From an uncultured Sphingomonadales bacterium (GTDB lineage: Bacteria > Pseudomonadota > Alphaproteobacteria > Sphingomonadales > Sphingomonadaceae): a stretch of 50,013 bases of DNA. The stretch spans positions 1 through 50,013 of the forward strand of contig CALCBC010000029.1 in assembly GCA_937898525.1 (NCBI GenBank), in the 5' to 3' direction. The first letter of the stretch is position 1. Each line of letters starts with the position of its first letter. This document shows, piece by piece, positions 15,958-25,167 of the stretch. Both the position numbers and the translations under genes were made by a program. The notes under the pieces were generated by a model that was not told the DNA's origin, made no database searches, and was given only the letters and a program-made list of their open reading frames with translations.

Positions 15958-18239
15958 CACAGGCCTCCGGAAAGAAGCGGCAGGCGACGCAGCCTGAGGC
16001 CGGTCGCCGAGAACAGCGCATTGGCGATCGCCGGCGCTACGGGAGCAACCGGCAGCTCGCCGGGATCGAAAGGCTCGGCGTCGCTTTCGATCAGGTCGAT
16101 CGCGATCTCCGGGCTCTCGGCGAGCGTCGGCAGGTTGAGCGCGGAAAGGCGGCCCTGTTGCGGCATTCCGCGCCGGTACTCGACACCCGAGCCGAGCGCG
16201 AGTCCGAGCCCGTAGATCAGCCCGCCTTCGATCTGCTGCAGGGCGATGTCGCGATTGACCACGCGGCCGATGTCGACGGCGACGGAGAGCTTGCCGACGC
16301 GCACGCCGCCCTGGCCCGCGACGGCGGTCGCAACGAGCGCGATCCGCCCGCCGGTCGCCGCGTCTCCCATGCGGTGACAGGCGAGGCCCTGCCCGCTGCC
16401 CGGGGCGCCGCCGTTCCATTCGCCGAGCCGCGCGGCGCGCTGCAGGCAATGCGCGAGGCGCAGGTCGTCGCCGAGCATCGAGATGCGGAAGCTGAGCGGC
16501 TCCTGCGCGTTGCGCAGCGCAATCTCGTCGATGAAGCTCTCGACGAAGAAGCAGGTGTAGCCGTGCGCATTGCCCCGCAGCCGGCCCGTCGGCAGCGCGA
16601 TTCGCACCGGGACGTGGTCGACCGCGACGTTGGGGATCGAATAGGGTGGCATCAGGCCTTCGCAGGCTATCGGGTCGGCCTCGCCCTCGACCGCGTCGAT
16701 CGCCGCCCAGGTCGTGTTGTTGTCGAACAGCCGGCGCCCGAACTCGAGTGCCGAGGGTGGCATGGCCAGCCGGGCGCGGAACGTGTCGATACGGCCCTCC
16801 GCCCCGAACCGCGCGCTGAGTATCGCGGCGACCGGCGGGCGCGGACGCAGCGCCAGCTGCTCCTGCCAGCGCGACCAGGTCAGCTGCACCGGGCGTCCGA
16901 TCTCCCGTGCGACCAGTGCCGCCTCGATCGCGTGGTCGTGCTCGAGCCGCCGATCGAAGCTGCCGCCCGCGGGCATCGGGTAAAGCACGACGTTGGCAAG
17001 GTCCATGCCCAGCGCCTTGGCCGCGGCCTCGCGCGCCTTCTCCGGCGCCTGGCTGGCGAGCCACAGCTCAAGTCGGCCGTCGGCGAGCCGGGCGGTGCAG
17101 CTCGCGGTCTCGATCGTGCCGTGCGCCGCCGGCATCACATCGTAGCGCAGCGCCAGGCTCGGCTTGTCCATGGTTGAGTCGCCGGCGCCGCGCACGGCGA
17201 CCCGTTGCGCTTTGCCCCGCCGCACGCCCGCGTCGAGCAATTCGTCGATCCGCGCGCTCGTCACCGGTCCCGAAAGCGTGAAACGTGGGGCCATGGCGTC
17301 GAGCGCCCGTTCGGCCGTCCACCAGTCGGTCGCGACCGCGGCGAGCCAGCGCTTGCCCTCGACCACGCCGACCAGGCCGCGCATCCCGGCGGCTGCCTCG
17401 GCTTCGAAGCTCGACAGCTCGGCCTGGTCGACCGGGCCGTGGCGGATCGCCGCGTGGACCAGGCCCGGAAGACGCACGTCGCCGGCGAACAGGTGACTGC
17501 CGTCGACCTTCGACGGAAGGTCGAGCCGCGGATAGGCGATGCGCAGCTCGTCGGGTGCGACAAACGGCGGCAGCCGGTCGGCCGGGGGTTCGGGCCTGAG
17601 CGGCGGCGGATCGGGGGGCGAGTAGCGTGCCGCTTCCTCGGCCAGCCGGGCGAAGCTCAGCCGCTGCTCTCCGTGGACGACGAAGCCGCCCTGTGCGTCG
17701 CATTCTTCCCAGTCGACGGCCCAGCGCTCGGCCGCCGCGATCGCCAGCATCGCCCGCGCGGCGGCACCGGCCTCGCGGCACGGCATCTCGAACGCGGCAA
17801 GCGAGGTGCCCTCGGCAGTGGCCCCGAAGCGATGGTTCTCGGCCCAGCGGCGCAGCAGCCAGTCGTGGGGCTCGTCGGCAAGCGCGGCAATCGTCGGCCG
17901 CCACAGCGGCGCCCAGCGCGCCGCGAGCGGCAGGTTGACGTAGGCTCCGCTCGCCGGGGCCGGCTCGACCGCGACCTGGCGCCAGTCGGCGCCGAGTTCG
18001 ATCGCGACGATCTGCGGCAGGAGGGTCGTCACGCCCTGGCCCATCTCGAGCTGCGGCACCGCGACCGTGACCACGCCGTCGCTGCCGATCTTGAGCCAGG
18101 CGTTGAACGCCGCCTCGTCGCGGCCCGGAGAAAGCGGGACGTCGTGGCTGCGCGGCAGCAGGGTCCAGGCGACGAGCAGCCCGCCGCCTGCGGCGGCGCC
18201 GGCGAGCACGCCGCGCCGCGAGACCCGGAGGCGGCTCAG
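15957..18239 (-). CDS. Molybdopterin-binding aldehyde/xanthine dehydrogenase-type subunit (IorB-like)
   Basis: About 760 residues resemble the large subunit of isoquinoline 1-oxidoreductase / membrane aldehyde dehydrogenases, which hydroxylate N-heterocycles or oxidise aldehydes using a molybdenum cytosine dinucleotide cofactor. MoCo-type segments include QLEMGQGVTTLLPQIVA, FIDEIALRNAQEPLSFR and the C-terminal QQIEGGLIYGLGLALGSG. No ATG/GTG/TTG start gives the expected export signal. GTG 18209 begins inside it, whereas CTG 18239 has GAGGG seven bases upstream and yields MSRLRVSRRGVLAGAAAGGG, a Tat signal. I prefer CTG. No small [2Fe-2S] or FAD partner subunit is in the window. It sits between mrp and hemH. 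Confidence 0.83.
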   Translation of the reverse strand: MSRLRVSRRGVLAGAAAGGGLLVAWTLLPRSHDVPLSPGRDEAAFNAWLKIGSDGVVTVAVPQLEMGQGVTTLLPQIVAIELGADWRQVAVEPAPASGAYVNLPLAARWAPLWRPTIAALADEPHDWLLRRWAENHRFGATAEGTSLAAFEMPCREAGAAARAMLAIAAAERWAVDWEECDAQGGFVVHGEQRLSFARLAEEAARYSPPDPPPLRPEPPADRLPPFVAPDELRIAYPRLDLPSKVDGSHLFAGDVRLPGLVHAAIRHGPVDQAELSSFEAEAAAGMRGLVGVVEGKRWLAAVATDWWTAERALDAMAPRFTLSGPVTSARIDELLDAGVRRGKAQRVAVRGAGDSTMDKPSLALRYDVMPAAHGTIETASCTARLADGRLELWLASQAPEKAREAAAKALGMDLANVVLYPMPAGGSFDRRLEHDHAIEAALVAREIGRPVQLTWSRWQEQLALRPRPPVAAILSARFGAEGRIDTFRARLAMPPSALEFGRRLFDNNTTWAAIDAVEGEADPIACEGLMPPYSIPNVAVDHVPVRIALPTGRLRGNAHGYTCFFVESFIDEIALRNAQEPLSFRISMLGDDLRLAHCLQRAARLGEWNGGAPGSGQGLACHRMGDAATGGRIALVATAVAGQGGVRVGKLSVAVDIGRVVNRDIALQQIEGGLIYGLGLALGSGVEYRRGMPQQGRLSALNLPTLAESPEIAIDLIESDAEPFDPGELPVAPVAPAIANALFSATGLRLRRLPLLSGGL

Positions 18240-18249
18240 GGTTCGACCC

Positions 18250-19212
18250 TCACTGCCGGTCGAGCCACTCGCCGAGCCGCTCGGCTATCGCCGCGAACGG
18301 CTCCCCCTCGGGCCGGTCGCCGCCGGCGGGCGGCTGGCCCGCGTCGCTGGCGATGCGGATCGCCATCGCCAGCGGGATGCGGCCGAGGAAATCCTCGCCG
18401 AGCGCGCGCGCCGCGGCTTCGGCCCCGCCCGCGCCGAACGGGTCGCTCGGTTGCCCGCAGTGCGGGCAGAGGTAGCCGGCCATGTTCTCGACGATGCCGA
18501 CCACCGGCACCTCGGCCTGGCGGAACAGGTCGAGCGCCCGGGTCGCGTCGATCAGCGCGAGGTCCTGCGGCGTCGAGACGACGATCGCCCCGGCGGGCTT
18601 GAACTTCTGCAGCATGGTCAGCTGGACGTCGCCGGTGCCCGGCGGCAGGTCGACGAGGAGGACCTCCGCATCACCCCATTGCGCGTCCATCAACTGGCCG
18701 AGCGCGCTCCCCGTCATCGGCCCGCGCCAGGCGATGGCCTTCCCCGGCGGAACGAGCTGGCCCATCGACAGCAGCTTCACGCCATGCGGGCTTTCCACGG
18801 GGATCAGCTGCTGGCCTTCGGCCGTCGGCTTCTCGTTGGCGGCATCGAGCAGCATCGGCTGCGAGGGGCCGTAGATGTCGGCGTCGACCACGCCGACCTT
18901 GCGCCCTGCACGGGCGAGCGCGACGGCGAGGTTGGCTGTCAGCGTCGACTTGCCGACCCCGCCCTTGCCCGAGCCGACCACGATCACCTGCCGCCGGACC
19001 TTGTCGGCCATCAGCGCGACGCGCACTTCGCTCACGCCGGGGAGACCGCCGACAACCTGCTCGAGCTCGCGCTGGAGCCCGGCGGCCTCGGTGCGGCCGA
19101 GGCCGGTCGCGTCGGCAACCAGCGTCGCAACCCCGTTGACGAACCGCACGGAGCGGATGCGCGGGGCTAGGGTGGCCGGAAGCTGCTGCTCAATATCGCT
19201 GGCGGAAGTCAT
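18250..19212 (-). CDS. mrp: Mrp/ApbC family iron-sulfur cluster carrier ATPase
   Basis: The 320-residue cytoplasmic P-loop NTPase delivers [4Fe-4S] clusters to target proteins. An N-terminal MIP18-like part (residues 1-70, ending LPGVSEVRVAL) precedes the deviant Walker A GSGKGGVGKSTLTANLA. DADIYGPSQP, LVDLPPGTGDVQLT and the cluster-binding CPHC (VENMAGYLCPHCGQ) follow. The ATG at 19212 is divergent from hflK. The downstream molybdoenzyme starts about 10 bases after the stop, so the two are probably one operon. That fits, since relatives of that enzyme need Fe-S partners. Confidence 0.94.
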   Translation of the reverse strand: MTSASDIEQQLPATLAPRIRSVRFVNGVATLVADATGLGRTEAAGLQRELEQVVGGLPGVSEVRVALMADKVRRQVIVVGSGKGGVGKSTLTANLAVALARAGRKVGVVDADIYGPSQPMLLDAANEKPTAEGQQLIPVESPHGVKLLSMGQLVPPGKAIAWRGPMTGSALGQLMDAQWGDAEVLLVDLPPGTGDVQLTMLQKFKPAGAIVVSTPQDLALIDATRALDLFRQAEVPVVGIVENMAGYLCPHCGQPSDPFGAGGAEAAARALGEDFLGRIPLAMAIRIASDAGQPPAGGDRPEGEPFAAIAERLGEWLDRQ

Positions 19213-19319
19213 GGCCCGCCTGCTAGCCTGTCTGTCCGCGCGGTGCAGCGAAAATGTAGGCGCCCCTGTTTTTTGCAGCGCCCGCCCCTATAACAGTGCC
19301 GATGGAGCGAAAGGGCGGG

Positions 19320-20441
19320 ATGATCGAGAGGATCGTACTGGCGATGGCCGGCAAGCGCAGTCCGTGGGGCAAGCCGGGGGGTGACAAGGGCGCCGGCGGA
19401 CAAGGCGACGGAGGCGACGCGCCGTCTTCCGGCGAGAACCCGCCCAAGGGCCCTCGCAATCCCTGGCTTCCCGGCGGGGGTTCGGAGGAGCGGCGGCGTT
19501 CGGCGAACATCGAGGATATCTTCAAGCACCGCGGTCCCGAAGGTCCGCGCCGCTCGGGCGGGCCGCGGGGCCCGAACTTCCGTCTGCCCGAAAGGCCCGG
19601 CGGCGGAAGCTGGCTGCCGATCATTCTCGGCGTCCTCGCGGTGGCCTGGCTCGGTTTCACCAGCGTGCACTTCATTCAGCCGCGCGAGCAGGGGATCGTG
19701 ACCTGGCTCGGCAGCAAGTACTCGCACACGCTCAACCCGGGCACCAACTTCACCTTTCCCTGGCCGATCCAGTCGGTCAGCGTGGAGAACGTCAGCGAGA
19801 TCCGGCTCGAGAACATCGGCGGCAGCGGGGAGAACCTGATCCTGACCGGGGACCAGAACCTCGTCGATCTCTCATACCTCATCCGCTGGAACATCAAGGA
19901 CCTGGTCCAGTACAGCTTCGAGCTCGCCGATCCGGTCGAGACGCTGCGTGAAGTGGCCGAGGCAGCGATGCGCGCCTCGGTGGCCGAGACCGACCTCGAC
20001 CGCGTGCTCTCGGGGGCGGGGCGCGAACAGGTCGAGACGCGCGTGCGCACCCGCATGCAGGCGATCCTCGACGCCTATGGCGCCGGTATTGCCGTGCAGG
20101 GCGTCGAGATCGCCCGGACCGAGGCGCCGCAGCAGGTGATCGAGGCCTTCAACGACGTGCTGGCGGCGCGGCAGGATGCCGAGCGGAACCTCAACGACGC
20201 GCGCCGCTACGAGCAGCAGCTGCTGGCCCAGGCACAGGGCAGCGCGGCCGAGTTCAACGAGATCTACGAACAGTACCGCCTGGCGCCCGAGGTGACCCGG
20301 CGGCGCCTCTATTACGAGACCATGGAAAGCGTGCTCTCGAACACCGACAAGACCATCGTCGAGGCGGACGGGGTGACCCCGTACCTGCCACTCCCCGAAC
20401 TGCGCCGCCGCGCGGCCCAGCAAGCAGCGAGAGACGACTGA
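19320..20441 (+). CDS. hflK: FtsH protease modulator HflK
   Basis: A 373-residue membrane protein with an SPFH/band 7 domain, which with HflC forms the cage around FtsH. The N-terminus is a Gly-rich cytoplasmic region (SPWGKPGGDKGAGG). A single membrane segment (SWLPIILGVLAVAWLGF) is followed by the periplasmic band 7 domain, with VRTRMQAILDAYGAGIAVQGVEI and the alpha-helical NDVLAARQDAERNLNDARRYE. Start candidates are GTG 19296, ATG 19302, 19320 and 19344. A TATAAC box at 19289-19294 and the AAGGG before 19320 favour 19320. The stop overlaps the hflC start (TGATG). Confidence 0.93.
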   Translation: MIERIVLAMAGKRSPWGKPGGDKGAGGQGDGGDAPSSGENPPKGPRNPWLPGGGSEERRRSANIEDIFKHRGPEGPRRSGGPRGPNFRLPERPGGGSWLPIILGVLAVAWLGFTSVHFIQPREQGIVTWLGSKYSHTLNPGTNFTFPWPIQSVSVENVSEIRLENIGGSGENLILTGDQNLVDLSYLIRWNIKDLVQYSFELADPVETLREVAEAAMRASVAETDLDRVLSGAGREQVETRVRTRMQAILDAYGAGIAVQGVEIARTEAPQQVIEAFNDVLAARQDAERNLNDARRYEQQLLAQAQGSAAEFNEIYEQYRLAPEVTRRRLYYETMESVLSNTDKTIVEADGVTPYLPLPELRRRAAQQAARDD

Positions 20442-21292
20442 TGGAAACCGTCTGGCAGAACCACCGGCTGACGATCCTGGCACTCGTCGCGCTGATCCTC
20501 GTCGCCGCCAGCTCGATCGTGATCGTGCCCGAAACCCACCAGGCGGTGAAGATCCGCACCGGCGAGCCGGTCAGCGTGATCAACCGCTTCGACCCCGACC
20601 GGCCCTACGGTCAGACCGGCGCCGGCCTGTGGTACCGCGTCCCCCTGGTGGAGCGCATCCAGTACGTCGATCGCCGGATCATGGATCTCGACATGGAAGG
20701 CGAGACCGTGCTGTCGAACGACCAGCAGCGTCTCGAGGTCAACGCCTATGCGCGCTTCCGCATCTTCGATCCGGTGCTGTTCGTCGAGCGCGCCGGGAGC
20801 GAGGAACAGCTGCGCAACCAGCTCGAGCCGATCCTGACCTCGGTGCTGCGGCAGGAGCTCGGCCGCCGTACCTTCGCCAGCCTGCTGACTCCGGAGCGCG
20901 GCAATGCGATGAGCAACATCCGCGAGGCACTCGACCGCCAGGCGCGGCAATACGGCGCGCAGGTTCTCGACGTTCGCATCAAGCGGGCCGACCTGCCGCA
21001 GGGCACGCCGCTCCAGGCGGCGTTCACGCGCATGCAGTCCGACCGCCAGGAAGAGGCCGAGACAATCCGCGCCCGGGGCCGGCGCGATGCGCAGATCATC
21101 CGCGCCGAAGCGGAGGCCGCCGCGGCGAGGATCTATGCCGAGGCCTTCAACAAGGACCCCGACTTCTACGATTTCTACCGCGCGATGCAGTCCTACCGTC
21201 AGACGTTCCAGACGGGCAGCGGCAGCAGTTCTATCATCCTGGACGAAGGCAACGCCTATCTTCGCCAGTTCCGCAACGGCGGGAGCCGCTAG
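20441..21292 (+). CDS. hflC: FtsH protease modulator HflC
   Basis: The 283-residue partner of HflK. An N-terminal membrane anchor (LTILALVALILVAASSIVIVPE, residues about 9-30) is followed by the SPFH domain, with the early VPETHQAVKIRTGEPV and RRIMDLDMEGETVLSNDQQRLEVNAYARFRI. A long helix (ARGRRDAQIIRAEAEAAAARIYAEAFN) follows, then the conserved DPDFYDFYRAMQSY-type C-terminus. It begins on the last base of the hflK stop codon, ensuring stoichiometric production. The degP-like gene follows after 78 bases, a common arrangement for membrane-protein quality control. Confidence 0.95.
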   Translation: METVWQNHRLTILALVALILVAASSIVIVPETHQAVKIRTGEPVSVINRFDPDRPYGQTGAGLWYRVPLVERIQYVDRRIMDLDMEGETVLSNDQQRLEVNAYARFRIFDPVLFVERAGSEEQLRNQLEPILTSVLRQELGRRTFASLLTPERGNAMSNIREALDRQARQYGAQVLDVRIKRADLPQGTPLQAAFTRMQSDRQEEAETIRARGRRDAQIIRAEAEAAAARIYAEAFNKDPDFYDFYRAMQSYRQTFQTGSGSSSIILDEGNAYLRQFRNGGSR

Positions 21293-21370
21293 CCGTTCAA
21301 TCGGTATTCAGCCCGGCAATCGTGAATCCGCCTGCTGGACCGAGGATTTGAGAGAAGGAAACAAGAGGAC

Positions 21371-22891
21371 GTGAAGCCCGTGCGCTACTCCTACGGCATC
21401 ACCGCGGCCCTGCTGGCAGGCGGGGCGGCCGTGTCCCTGATCACGGGCGTCCCTGCGGGTGCGCAGGTCGCCCAGAACGACGAACGGCAGATCAGCGGGA
21501 TCGTACCCCGCTCGGGCGCGCCCGCGAGCTTTGCCGACCTGACCGAGCAGCTCGCGCCGGCGGTCGTCAACATCTCGACTCGCCAGCAGATCACGGTCAA
21601 CGCGAACCCGTTTGCCGGCACCCCGTTCGCCGACCTGTTCGGCAATCGCGGAAGCGGCCAGCCGACCACGCGCGAGGCGCAGTCGCTCGGGTCGGGCTTC
21701 ATCATCTCGCCCGATGGCTACGTAGTTACCAACAATCACGTGATCCAGCCCGACGGCCGCGCTGAACTCAAGGAAGTCACCGTCACGACGCCCGACGGGA
21801 CCGAGTATCCGGCCGAAGTCATCGGGCGCGACGCCGCCTCGGATCTCGCGGTACTCAAGATCACCCGCGACGAGCCGTTCCCCTACGTCGAGTTCGGCGA
21901 TTCGAACGATGCGCGGGTCGGCGACTGGGTGGTCGCGATCGGCAACCCGTTCGGCCTTGGCGGCACCGTCACCAGCGGCATCGTCTCGGCCGTGCACCGC
22001 GCCACCGGAGCGGGCGCCTACGACCGCTACATCCAGACCGACGCCAGCATCAATCGCGGCAACTCCGGCGGTCCGCTGTTCGACATGCAGGGCCACGTGA
22101 TCGGGATCAACAACGCGATCTTCTCGCCCTCGGGCGGCAGCGTCGGCATCGGTTTCGCAATCCCGGCCGAGACCGCCAAGCCGATCGTCGAGAAGCTTAT
22201 CGCCGGCGAGGAGATCCTGCGCGGCTACCTCGGCGTGCGCATCCAGCCGATGAACGAGGACCTGGCCGAGGCGCTCGGCCTGCCCGCCAACCGCGGTGAG
22301 TTCATCCAGTCGGTCCAGCCTGGCGAACCCGCCGAGCAGGCCGGCCTGCTGCCGGGCGACGTGGTCGTGCGCGTCGACGGCAAGGAGGTGACCCGCGACC
22401 AGACGCTGTCCTTCCTCGTCGCCAATATAGCGCCGGGACGGCGGATCAACGTCGAGGTGATCCGCGACGGCGAACGCCGCACGATCCCCGTGACCGTCGG
22501 CCGCAGGCCGAGCGAAGAAGAGCTCGCCGCGCAGCTGGTCGACCCCGAAAGCGGTGTACCGCAGCGGCCGGGCGAGGAAAGCCAGGGCACGCTCCCGCAG
22601 TCGCTGGGACTCCAGGCCGTGCCTCTGACGCCGCAGATCGCGGCCCAGCTGGGTGTCGGTTCCGACACGCGGGGCCTGGTGGTGACAGACATCGACCCGA
22701 ACTCCGACGCCGCGAGCAAGAGCATCACCCCGGGAACGATCGTCCTCAGCGCAAACGGCCGGACCGTGGGCAGCGTCGCCGATCTCGAACGGGTGATCGC
22801 CGACGCGAAGGCGGCGGGCCGTGAAGCCGTGCTCCTGCGCGTGCGTCCGCGCAACGGCCAGCCGGTCTCGATCCCGGTCCGTATTCGCTGA
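21371..22891 (+). CDS. degP: Do family periplasmic serine endoprotease (DegP/HtrA)
   Basis: A 506-residue envelope protease and chaperone. A signal peptide (GITAALLAGGAAVSLITGVPAGA) precedes the trypsin-like domain with triad His123 (VVTNNHVI), Asp158 (ASDLAVLKI) and Ser232 (RGNSGGPLF). PDZ1 starts near GYLGVRIQPMNEDLAEALG and PDZ2 near LGLQAVPLTPQIAAQLGV. The GTG at 21371 is used; another in-frame GTG at 21380 would change only three residues. An AAGGA sequence lies 11 bases upstream. The gene lies downstream of hflKC and ends in a hairpin facing the PBP gene. DegP versus DegQ cannot be separated by sequence alone. Confidence 0.94.
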   Translation: MKPVRYSYGITAALLAGGAAVSLITGVPAGAQVAQNDERQISGIVPRSGAPASFADLTEQLAPAVVNISTRQQITVNANPFAGTPFADLFGNRGSGQPTTREAQSLGSGFIISPDGYVVTNNHVIQPDGRAELKEVTVTTPDGTEYPAEVIGRDAASDLAVLKITRDEPFPYVEFGDSNDARVGDWVVAIGNPFGLGGTVTSGIVSAVHRATGAGAYDRYIQTDASINRGNSGGPLFDMQGHVIGINNAIFSPSGGSVGIGFAIPAETAKPIVEKLIAGEEILRGYLGVRIQPMNEDLAEALGLPANRGEFIQSVQPGEPAEQAGLLPGDVVVRVDGKEVTRDQTLSFLVANIAPGRRINVEVIRDGERRTIPVTVGRRPSEEELAAQLVDPESGVPQRPGEESQGTLPQSLGLQAVPLTPQIAAQLGVGSDTRGLVVTDIDPNSDAASKSITPGTIVLSANGRTVGSVADLERVIADAKAAGREAVLLRVRPRNGQPVSIPVRIR

Positions 22892-22896
22892 TCCGG

Positions 22897-22920
22897 GGAG
22901 CCGGGGCGGCCCCCGGCTCC
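22897..22920. terminator. Hairpin between convergent degP and PBP genes
   Basis: GGAGCCGGGG (22897-22906) pairs perfectly with CCCCGGCTCC (22911-22920) over a 4-base loop. It fills nearly the whole 28-base gap between two convergent genes, and the last stem base is the edge of the minus-strand stop codon. There is no clear T-run, so it may act as a Rho-assisted or RNA-stabilising 3' end. Confidence 0.6.
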
Positions 22921-25061
22921 TATTGCCCTTCGCCGTCCTGGTTGCGGCCGGTGGCCCGATCCAGGAACTCGTCGCTCGCAGCCGGCGGGGCCGGACGACC
23001 GGGCGCCGGCTCGGGCACGCGGGTTTCGGGACGGCGCGGCGCTTCGGGCGGCAGCTCTCCTTCGACCGGGAACGGCGGCCCGCGGCGATCGGTCGGGACG
23101 GCGGGCTCGATCAGGTTGCCCTGCTCGTCGACGTAGTAATAGTCATCGCCGGGCTGGCCGTAGAGCCACTCCTCATCAGGCTCCAGCTGCCAGTCCGGCA
23201 ACGTGATCTCGGTGTCGAACTCCTCGATCGGGCGACCCCTCACGGCCTGGCGCATGAAGGCAGCGAAGGCGCGGGCCGGGGCCGTCCCGCCCTGCAGTCC
23301 GGCGACGGAGCGCGCATCGTCGCGCCCCATCCACACGCCCGTGGTGATGCCGCTCGAGAAGCCGACGAACCAGCCGTCCTTGTTCGAGCTCGTGGTGCCG
23401 GTCTTGCCCGCGACCGGGCGGCCGATCTGTGCTGCGCGGCCGGTGCCGGTATTGACCGCGGTCTGCAGCAGGTCGGTGATACCTGCGGACACATAGTCGG
23501 GTACGAGTTGATAGCTGCGCGGCTCCTCGCGCCGGTACAGCACTTCCCCGTCCGAAGTGAGGACGCGGGTTATGCCGTAGGGCTCGATCGAGCGGCCGCC
23601 AGCGGCGACCGAGGCGAACGCGCGGGTCAGGTCGATGACCCGCACTTCCGAGGTACCGAGTACCATTGATGGGTTGGTGTTGATCGGAGTGGTGATGCCG
23701 AACCGGCGCGCCATCGAGGCGACGTTCGAAAAGCCGACCTCGTTGCCGAGCTGCGCGGCAACCGTGTTGATCGAATAGGCGAACGCGGTGCGCAGCGTGG
23801 TCGGTCCGATGAAGCGGCCGTTCGAATTGCGCGGGCTCCAGCCCCGGATCGTCACGGGCACGTCCTGCACCGTGGCATCGGGCGTATACCCGGCCTCGAG
23901 CGCAGCGAGATAGACGAACAGCTTCCACGCCGATCCCGGCTGGCGCATCGCGTCGGTCGCGCGGTTGTAGTTCGACTTGACGTAATCCGTGCCGCCGACG
24001 AGCGCGCGGATCGCGCCGTCTCGATCGAGACTGACGAGCGCACCCTGGGCTCCGGAGGGAACGTTGGCCCTGATCGCGTCGGTCGCCGCCCGCTGCATGT
24101 CGAGATCAAGCGTGGTCCAGACCTCGATCGGCTCATTGCCGGGGTCGGGCAGCAGCAGCTCGAGCTGCGGCAGGACGTAGTCGGTGAAGTAGCGCGCCGA
24201 GTTCTGCCCCTGCTCGCGGCGCAGCTTGACCGCCGAGACGTCGACCGTGGCCGCTTCGGCCGGCCCGATCGCTCCGTATTTGCGCATTTGCTCGAGCACC
24301 ACGTTGGCACGCCCGACCGCGGCGTCGACGTCGGCGGTCGGCGAGTAGCGGCTCGGAGCCTTGACCAGCCCGGCGATGATCGCCGCTTCCGCGGTCGACA
24401 GCTCGCGCGCCGAGTGGCTGAAGAACTTGCGGCTCGCCGAATCGATGCCGTAGGCACCACCGCCGAAGTAGACCTTGTTGAGGTAGAGCTCGAGGATCTG
24501 CTCCTTGGAGAATTTCCACTCGAGCGCCATCGCCAGGACCGCCTCGCGCAGCTTGCGGTCCATCGTCCGGTTCGAGTTCAGGAACACGTTGCGCGCGAGC
24601 TGCTGGGTGATCGTCGATGTCGCGCGGATCGGCTGGTCATCGGTGGCCGCGACCCACAGCGCGCGGGCAATGCCGATCGGGTCGATGCCGAAGTGCGAGT
24701 AGTACCGCCGGTCCTCGACCGCGACCATCGCGTCCTTCATCACCTGCGGAATTTCGTCGGAGTAGAGCCACTCGCCGTAGCTCGGGCCGAGCGCGACGAT
24801 CTCGGTTCCGTCGCGCGCGCGGACGACGATCGTCTGCCCGACCTGGCTGGTCATCAGCGTGGCGTAGCCGGGCATGTTGCGCGCGGCGAAATAGACCGCT
24901 GTACCGAGCGCGAGCAGCAGCAGCGCGGCGAGCGCGCCGCTCCAGATGAACAGCCGCTTGAGCCATACGCGCCAGCGCGGCGGTGGCGGTATCGGAGGGC
25001 CGCCCCGCCGCGCGGCCTTGGTTCGGTTGCGGGTTCGCGTGCCCCGCTTCAGCTCGGCCAT
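22920..25061 (-). CDS. Penicillin-binding protein 1A family (bifunctional glycosyltransferase/transpeptidase)
   Basis: A 713-residue peptidoglycan synthase. A short basic cytoplasmic tail and a membrane anchor (residues about 36-60) precede the GT51 domain with catalytic Glu116 in VAVEDRRYYSHFGID. TITQQLARNVFLN and the ELYLNKVYFGGGAYG motif follow. The transpeptidase domain has Ser377 in GSAWK (SxxK), SIN at 430-432 (SxN) and KTG at 553-555. The C-terminal 110 residues are a Pro/Glu-rich tail (PPFPVEGELPPEAPRRPETR). At 713 residues it is somewhat short for PBP1A and lacks an obvious large OB insertion, so it could also be a PBP1-like paralogue. Confidence 0.92.
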   Translation of the reverse strand: MAELKRGTRTRNRTKAARRGGPPIPPPPRWRVWLKRLFIWSGALAALLLLALGTAVYFAARNMPGYATLMTSQVGQTIVVRARDGTEIVALGPSYGEWLYSDEIPQVMKDAMVAVEDRRYYSHFGIDPIGIARALWVAATDDQPIRATSTITQQLARNVFLNSNRTMDRKLREAVLAMALEWKFSKEQILELYLNKVYFGGGAYGIDSASRKFFSHSARELSTAEAAIIAGLVKAPSRYSPTADVDAAVGRANVVLEQMRKYGAIGPAEAATVDVSAVKLRREQGQNSARYFTDYVLPQLELLLPDPGNEPIEVWTTLDLDMQRAATDAIRANVPSGAQGALVSLDRDGAIRALVGGTDYVKSNYNRATDAMRQPGSAWKLFVYLAALEAGYTPDATVQDVPVTIRGWSPRNSNGRFIGPTTLRTAFAYSINTVAAQLGNEVGFSNVASMARRFGITTPINTNPSMVLGTSEVRVIDLTRAFASVAAGGRSIEPYGITRVLTSDGEVLYRREEPRSYQLVPDYVSAGITDLLQTAVNTGTGRAAQIGRPVAGKTGTTSSNKDGWFVGFSSGITTGVWMGRDDARSVAGLQGGTAPARAFAAFMRQAVRGRPIEEFDTEITLPDWQLEPDEEWLYGQPGDDYYYVDEQGNLIEPAVPTDRRGPPFPVEGELPPEAPRRPETRVPEPAPGRPAPPAASDEFLDRATGRNQDGEGQ

Positions 25062-25167
25062 CGGGCGTCAGTCATCCTGCAGCGGGGCGTGAGCCACCCT
25101 CCCAGTCAGCGCGTCTGTGCATAGGGTAATCGGAACGTGGCGTTAACGCGCGGCGCGCGTCCGCCGT

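Noticed and set aside
22821..25124. Several plus-strand frames across the PBP gene
   Set aside because: They are shadows; the minus-strand PBP has all catalytic motifs.
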